Part shown: positions 61,302-64,000 of the stretch, in pieces
How the letters are laid out: each line of letters opens with the position of its first letter
Numbering within the stretch: the stretch's first letter is position 1
Source of the DNA: Hydractinia symbiolongicarpus
Taxonomy: Eukaryota > Cnidaria > Hydrozoa > Anthoathecata > Hydractiniidae
Direction of reading: 5' to 3'
Length of the DNA stretch: 64,000 bases
Assembly (NCBI RefSeq): GCF_029227915.1
Contig: NC_079882.1
Span: 15,636,501 to 15,700,500 of the forward strand
Made by a program: the position numbers and the translations under genes
The notes under the pieces: generated by a model
The model's input: only the letters and a program-made list of their open reading frames with translations
Told to the model about the DNA's origin: nothing
Databases searched by the model: none

Positions 61302-63388
61302 AAAACGACTTGGGACGTTGTAACGCATTGAGAATGGAAGGACTAGGTCAATGGTGACCTGCGCAGACCGGTGAAACCACGTGATTAACGTGTGAGGCCT
61401 TTATTAGACTGTAAAGGGCCATATTACAGCCTTTATAGGACTGTGCACGTAGTTAAGAGTGTTCTAAGGCAACTTCGCCATTGAAAATGACTTGGGACGT
61501 TGTAGCGCATTGAGACTGTAAGGACTAGGCCAATGGTAAGCTACGCAGACAGGTGAAACCACGTGATTTACGTGTGAGGCCTTTATTACACTGCAAAAGG
61601 CCATATTACAGCATTTATAGGACTGTGCACGTAGTTAAGAGTGTTGTAAAGCAACGGCGCCAATGAAAACGACTTGGGACGTTGTAGCGCATTGAGACTG
61701 TAAGGACTAGGCTAATGGTAACCTACGCAGACAGGTGAAACCACGTGATTTACGTGTGAGGCCTTTATTACACTGCAAAAGGCCATATTACAGCCTTTAT
61801 AGGACTGTGCACGTAGTTAAGAGTGTTGTAAAGCAACGGCGCCAATGAAAACGACCTGGGACGTTGTAGCGCATTGAGACTGTAAGGACTAGGCCAATGG
61901 TAACCTGCGCAGACAGGTGAAACCACGTGATTTACGTGTGAGGCCTTTATTAGACTGCAAAAGGCCATATTACAGCCTTTATAGGACTGTGCACGTAGTT
62001 AAGAGTGTTCTAAGGCAACTTCGCCAATGAAAACGACTTGGGACGTTGTAGTGCATTGAGACTGGAAGGAATAGTCAAATGGCAACCTGCGCAGCCAGAT
62101 GGAACTATGTGATTTACGTGTGAGGCCTTTATTAGACTGCAAAAGGCCATATTACAGCCTTTATAGGACTGTGCACGTAGTTCAGAGTGTTGTAAAGCAA
62201 TGGCGCTAATGAAAACGACTTGGGACGTTGTAGCACATGGAGACTGGAAGGACTAGACCAATGGTAACCTGCGCAGGCAGGTGAAACCACGTGATTTACG
62301 TATGAAGCCTTTACTAGACCGCAAAAGGCCAAATACAGCCTTTATAGGACTGTGCACGTACTTAAGAGTGTTGTAAGGCAACGGCGCTAATGAAAACGAC
62401 TTGGGACGTTGTAGCGCATTGAAATTGGAAGGACTAGGCCAATGGTAACCTGCGCAGACCGGTAAAACCACGTGATTTACGTGTGAGGCCTTTATTAGAC
62501 TGCAAAAGGCCATATTACAGCCTTTATGGGACTGTGCACGTAGTTAAGAGTGTTGTAAAGCAACGGCGCCAATGAAAACGACTTGGGACGTTGTAGCGCA
62601 TTGAGACTGTAAGGACTAGGCCAATGGTAACCTGCGCAGACAGGTGAAACCACGTGATTTACGTGTGAGGCCTTTATTAGACTGCAAAAGGCCATATTAC
62701 AGCCTTTATAAGACTGTGCACGTAGTTAAGAGTGTTGTAAAGCAACGGCGCCAATGACTTTACTACACTGTAAAAGGCCATAATACAGCCTTTATAGGAC
62801 TGTGCACGTAGTTAAGAGTGTTCTAAGGCAACTTTGCCAATGAAAACGACTTGGGACGGTGTAGTGCATTGAGACTGGAAGGAATAGTCCAATGGTAACC
62901 TGCGCAGGCATATGGAACCACGTGATTTACGAGTGAGGCCTTTATTAGACTGCAAAAGGCCATATTACAGCCTTTATAGGACTGTGCACGTAGTTAAGAG
63001 TGTTGTAAGGCAACGGCGCTAATGAAAACCACTTGGAACGTTGTAGTGCATTGAGACTGGAAGGAATGGTCCAATGGTAACATGCGTAGGCAGATGGAAC
63101 CACGTGATTTACGTGTGAGGACTTTATTAGACTGCAAAAGGCCATATTACAGCCTTTATAGGACTGTGCACGTAGTTAAGAGTGTCTTAAGGCAACGGCG
63201 CTAATGAAAACGACTTGAGACGTTGTAGCACATTGAAACTGAAAGGACTAAGCCAATGGAAACCTGCACAGGCAAATGGAACCACGTGATTTACGTGTGA
63301 GGCTTTTATTAGACTGCAAAAGGCCATAATACAGCCTTTATAGGACTGTGGACGTAGTTAAGAGTGTTCTAAGGCAACTTCGCTAATG
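61302..63388. repeat. HOR3 cycle 5 (12 monomers including an 86-bp unit, 2,087 bp)
   Basis: K, L, N', 'gacctggg' unit, 'agtcaaatggcaacc' unit, C (62,212, 181 bp), D, 'gtaagg', 86-bp unit, 'ggacggtgtag' unit, I, J. It equals cycle 3 without the three units N, M' and L, consistent with a jump from the first L to the second. Confidence 0.87.
62757..62842. repeat. 86-bp monomer, copy 5
   Basis: Copy of 57,214-57,299 within the 5,543-bp offset duplication. Confidence 0.92.
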
Positions 63389-64000
63389 AAAACGACTTGG
63401 GACGTTGTAACGCATTGAGAATGGAAGGACTAGGTCAATGGTGACCTGCGCAGACCGGTGAAACCACGTGATTAACGTGTGAGGCCTTTATTAGACTGTA
63501 AAGGGCCATATTACAGCCTTTATAGGACTGTGCACGTAGTTAAGAGTGTTCTAAGGCAACTTCGCCATTGAAAATGACTTGGGACGTTGTAGCGCATTGA
63601 AACTGTAAGGACTAGGCCAATGGTAAGCTACGCAGACAGGTGAAACCACGTGATTTACGTGTGAGGCCTTTATTACACTGCAAAAGGCCATATTACAGCC
63701 TTTATAGGACTGTGCAGGTAGTTAAGAGTGTTGTAAAGCAACGGCGCCAATGAAAACGACTTGGGACGTTGTAGCGCATTGAGACTGTAAGGACTAGGCC
63801 AATGGTAACCTACGCAGACAGGTGAAACCACGTGATTTACGTGTGAGGCCTTTATTACACTGCAAAAGGCCATATTACAGCCTTTATAGGACTGTGCACG
63901 TAGTTAAGAGTGTTGTAAAGCAACGGCGCCAATGAAAACGACTTGGGACGTTGTAGCGCATTGAGACTGTAAGGACTAGGCCAATGGTAACCTGCGCAGA
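63389..64000. repeat. HOR3 cycle 6, incomplete at window end
   Basis: K (63,389), L (63,571), N (63,753) and the first 66 bases of the next unit (63,935). The array clearly continues beyond the window on this side, as it does on the left, where the window opens exactly on a monomer start. Confidence 0.9.

Larger units (their letters stand above)
1..64000. repeat. 182-bp satellite array, head to tail, whole window
   Basis: The whole window is a tandem array. Using 'aaaacgactt' as the arbitrary phase, monomers follow at 182-bp steps; I traced about 355 of them, all in the same orientation. Length exceptions are 149 bp (2 copies), 141 bp (3), 86 bp (5), 187 bp (1), 185 bp (2), 183 bp (1), 180 bp (1) and a set of 181-bp units. 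Most substitutions are shared between copies many monomers apart, so the homogenised unit is larger than one monomer. No stretch of 300 bases is free of the repeat. The unit is close to a nucleosome repeat length, which is common for centromeric satellites. That a centromere lies here is inference from array form only. Confidence 0.97.
61456..64000. repeat. duplicate of 55,913-58,457 (offset 5,543 bp)
   Basis: About 2,545 bp match almost base for base and run off the window end. One difference is 'tttacgagtgagg' near 62,930 against 'tttacaagtgagg' near 57,387. A rare 'tgcaggtag' in the unit at 63,571 is shared with 58,028. Confidence 0.88.

Noticed and set aside
285-63873. Over one hundred minus-strand reading frames of 66-67 codons (a few of 86) with similar products beginning Met-Ala
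   Set aside because: They are by-products of the repeat. Each starts at the same ATG (minus strand of 'ggccat') and runs through one monomer plus 19 bases. The frame shifts because 182 is not a multiple of 3, and a stop follows. The 86-codon versions appear only where a monomer has lost one base. The ATG lies about 15 bases after the TATA word, too close for a normal start site. There is no sign of codon-level conservation.
1-64000. CRISPR array
   Set aside because: CRISPR repeats are about 20-50 bp with unique spacers. Here the whole 182-bp unit is repeated and no part is unique.
1-64000. Tandem-repeat protein gene or ribosomal DNA spacer repeats
   Set aside because: No frame stays open across monomers on either strand, and no rRNA-like or other unique sequence flanks or interrupts the array in this window.
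1-64000. Transposable element or viral insertion, or an inverted segment
   Set aside because: Every stretch can be assigned to the same monomer in the same orientation. I found no foreign insert, no terminal repeats and no reverse-oriented monomers.
1-64000. CENP-B box
   Set aside because: I looked for NTTCGNNNNANNCGGGN on both strands. The nearest words ('cttcgccaatgaaaacg') do not fit the spacing or the CGGG core, and CCCG is almost absent ('cagacccgtg' near 42,918 is the exception I noticed).
1-64000. Known satellite family by eye (human alpha, Arabidopsis 180-bp, maize CentC, soybean 91/92-bp types)
   Set aside because: The monomer does not resemble any of these as I know them, and I could not confirm a two-fold (91-bp) internal structure. 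I therefore give no family name or species.

Overview
The window is one uninterrupted block of tandem satellite DNA. It is a head-to-tail array of about 355 copies of a 182-bp monomer, filling positions 1 to 64,000 in a single orientation. Counting from an arbitrary phase at the adenine run 'aaaacgactt' (base 1 of the window), monomers begin at 1, 183, 365 and so on, and the last one (63,935) is cut by the window edge. I see no gene, RNA gene, transposon, inversion, simple-sequence tract or unique spacer. The monomer is about 47% G+C. In one typical copy I counted 9 CpG against about 9.6 expected, so CpG is not depleted. A long, layered array of this kind points to a eukaryotic centromeric, pericentromeric or other heterochromatic block. 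I do not recognise the monomer and cannot name the species.

The interest is in the higher-order layout. Zone 1 (1 to about 8.5 kb) holds three copies of a higher-order repeat (HOR1) of about 14 monomers, 2,697, 2,515 and about 2,366 bp long, plus part of a fourth. Zone 2 (about 8.5 to 21.4 kb) is built from a second monomer set (HOR2) in a recurring order of up to 14 monomers, with 9-monomer and 3-monomer repeats inside it. Zone 3 (about 21.4 to 64 kb) uses further monomer types and is a mosaic. From 51 kb onward it settles into a third higher-order repeat (HOR3) of 8 to 19 monomers per cycle, anchored by a K-type monomer (marker 'gtaacgcattgagaatgg') at 35,931, 44,308, 51,210, 52,666, 55,213, 57,846, 61,302 and 63,389. 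Islands with zone 1 and zone 2 character recur inside zone 3 near 23.5-25.3, 29.4-31.8 and 39.1-40.4 kb.

Superimposed are tandem and dispersed segmental duplications with offsets of 182, 364, 504, 546, 727, 731, 1,638, 2,632, 3,822, 4,731, 5,543, 6,902 and 13,800 bp. There are three classes of shortened monomer (149, 141 and 86 bp) and several 1-6 bp length variants. Many monomers are chimeras of two types joined at equivalent positions, as expected from in-register unequal exchange or template switching. Each typical monomer carries short inverted repeats, a CACGTG-centred dyad, and minus-strand TATAAA and AATAAA words. The only open reading frames are minus-strand 66-86 codon frames that arise passively from the repeat. 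I regard them as non-coding, because 182 is not a multiple of 3 and every pass into the next monomer meets a stop.
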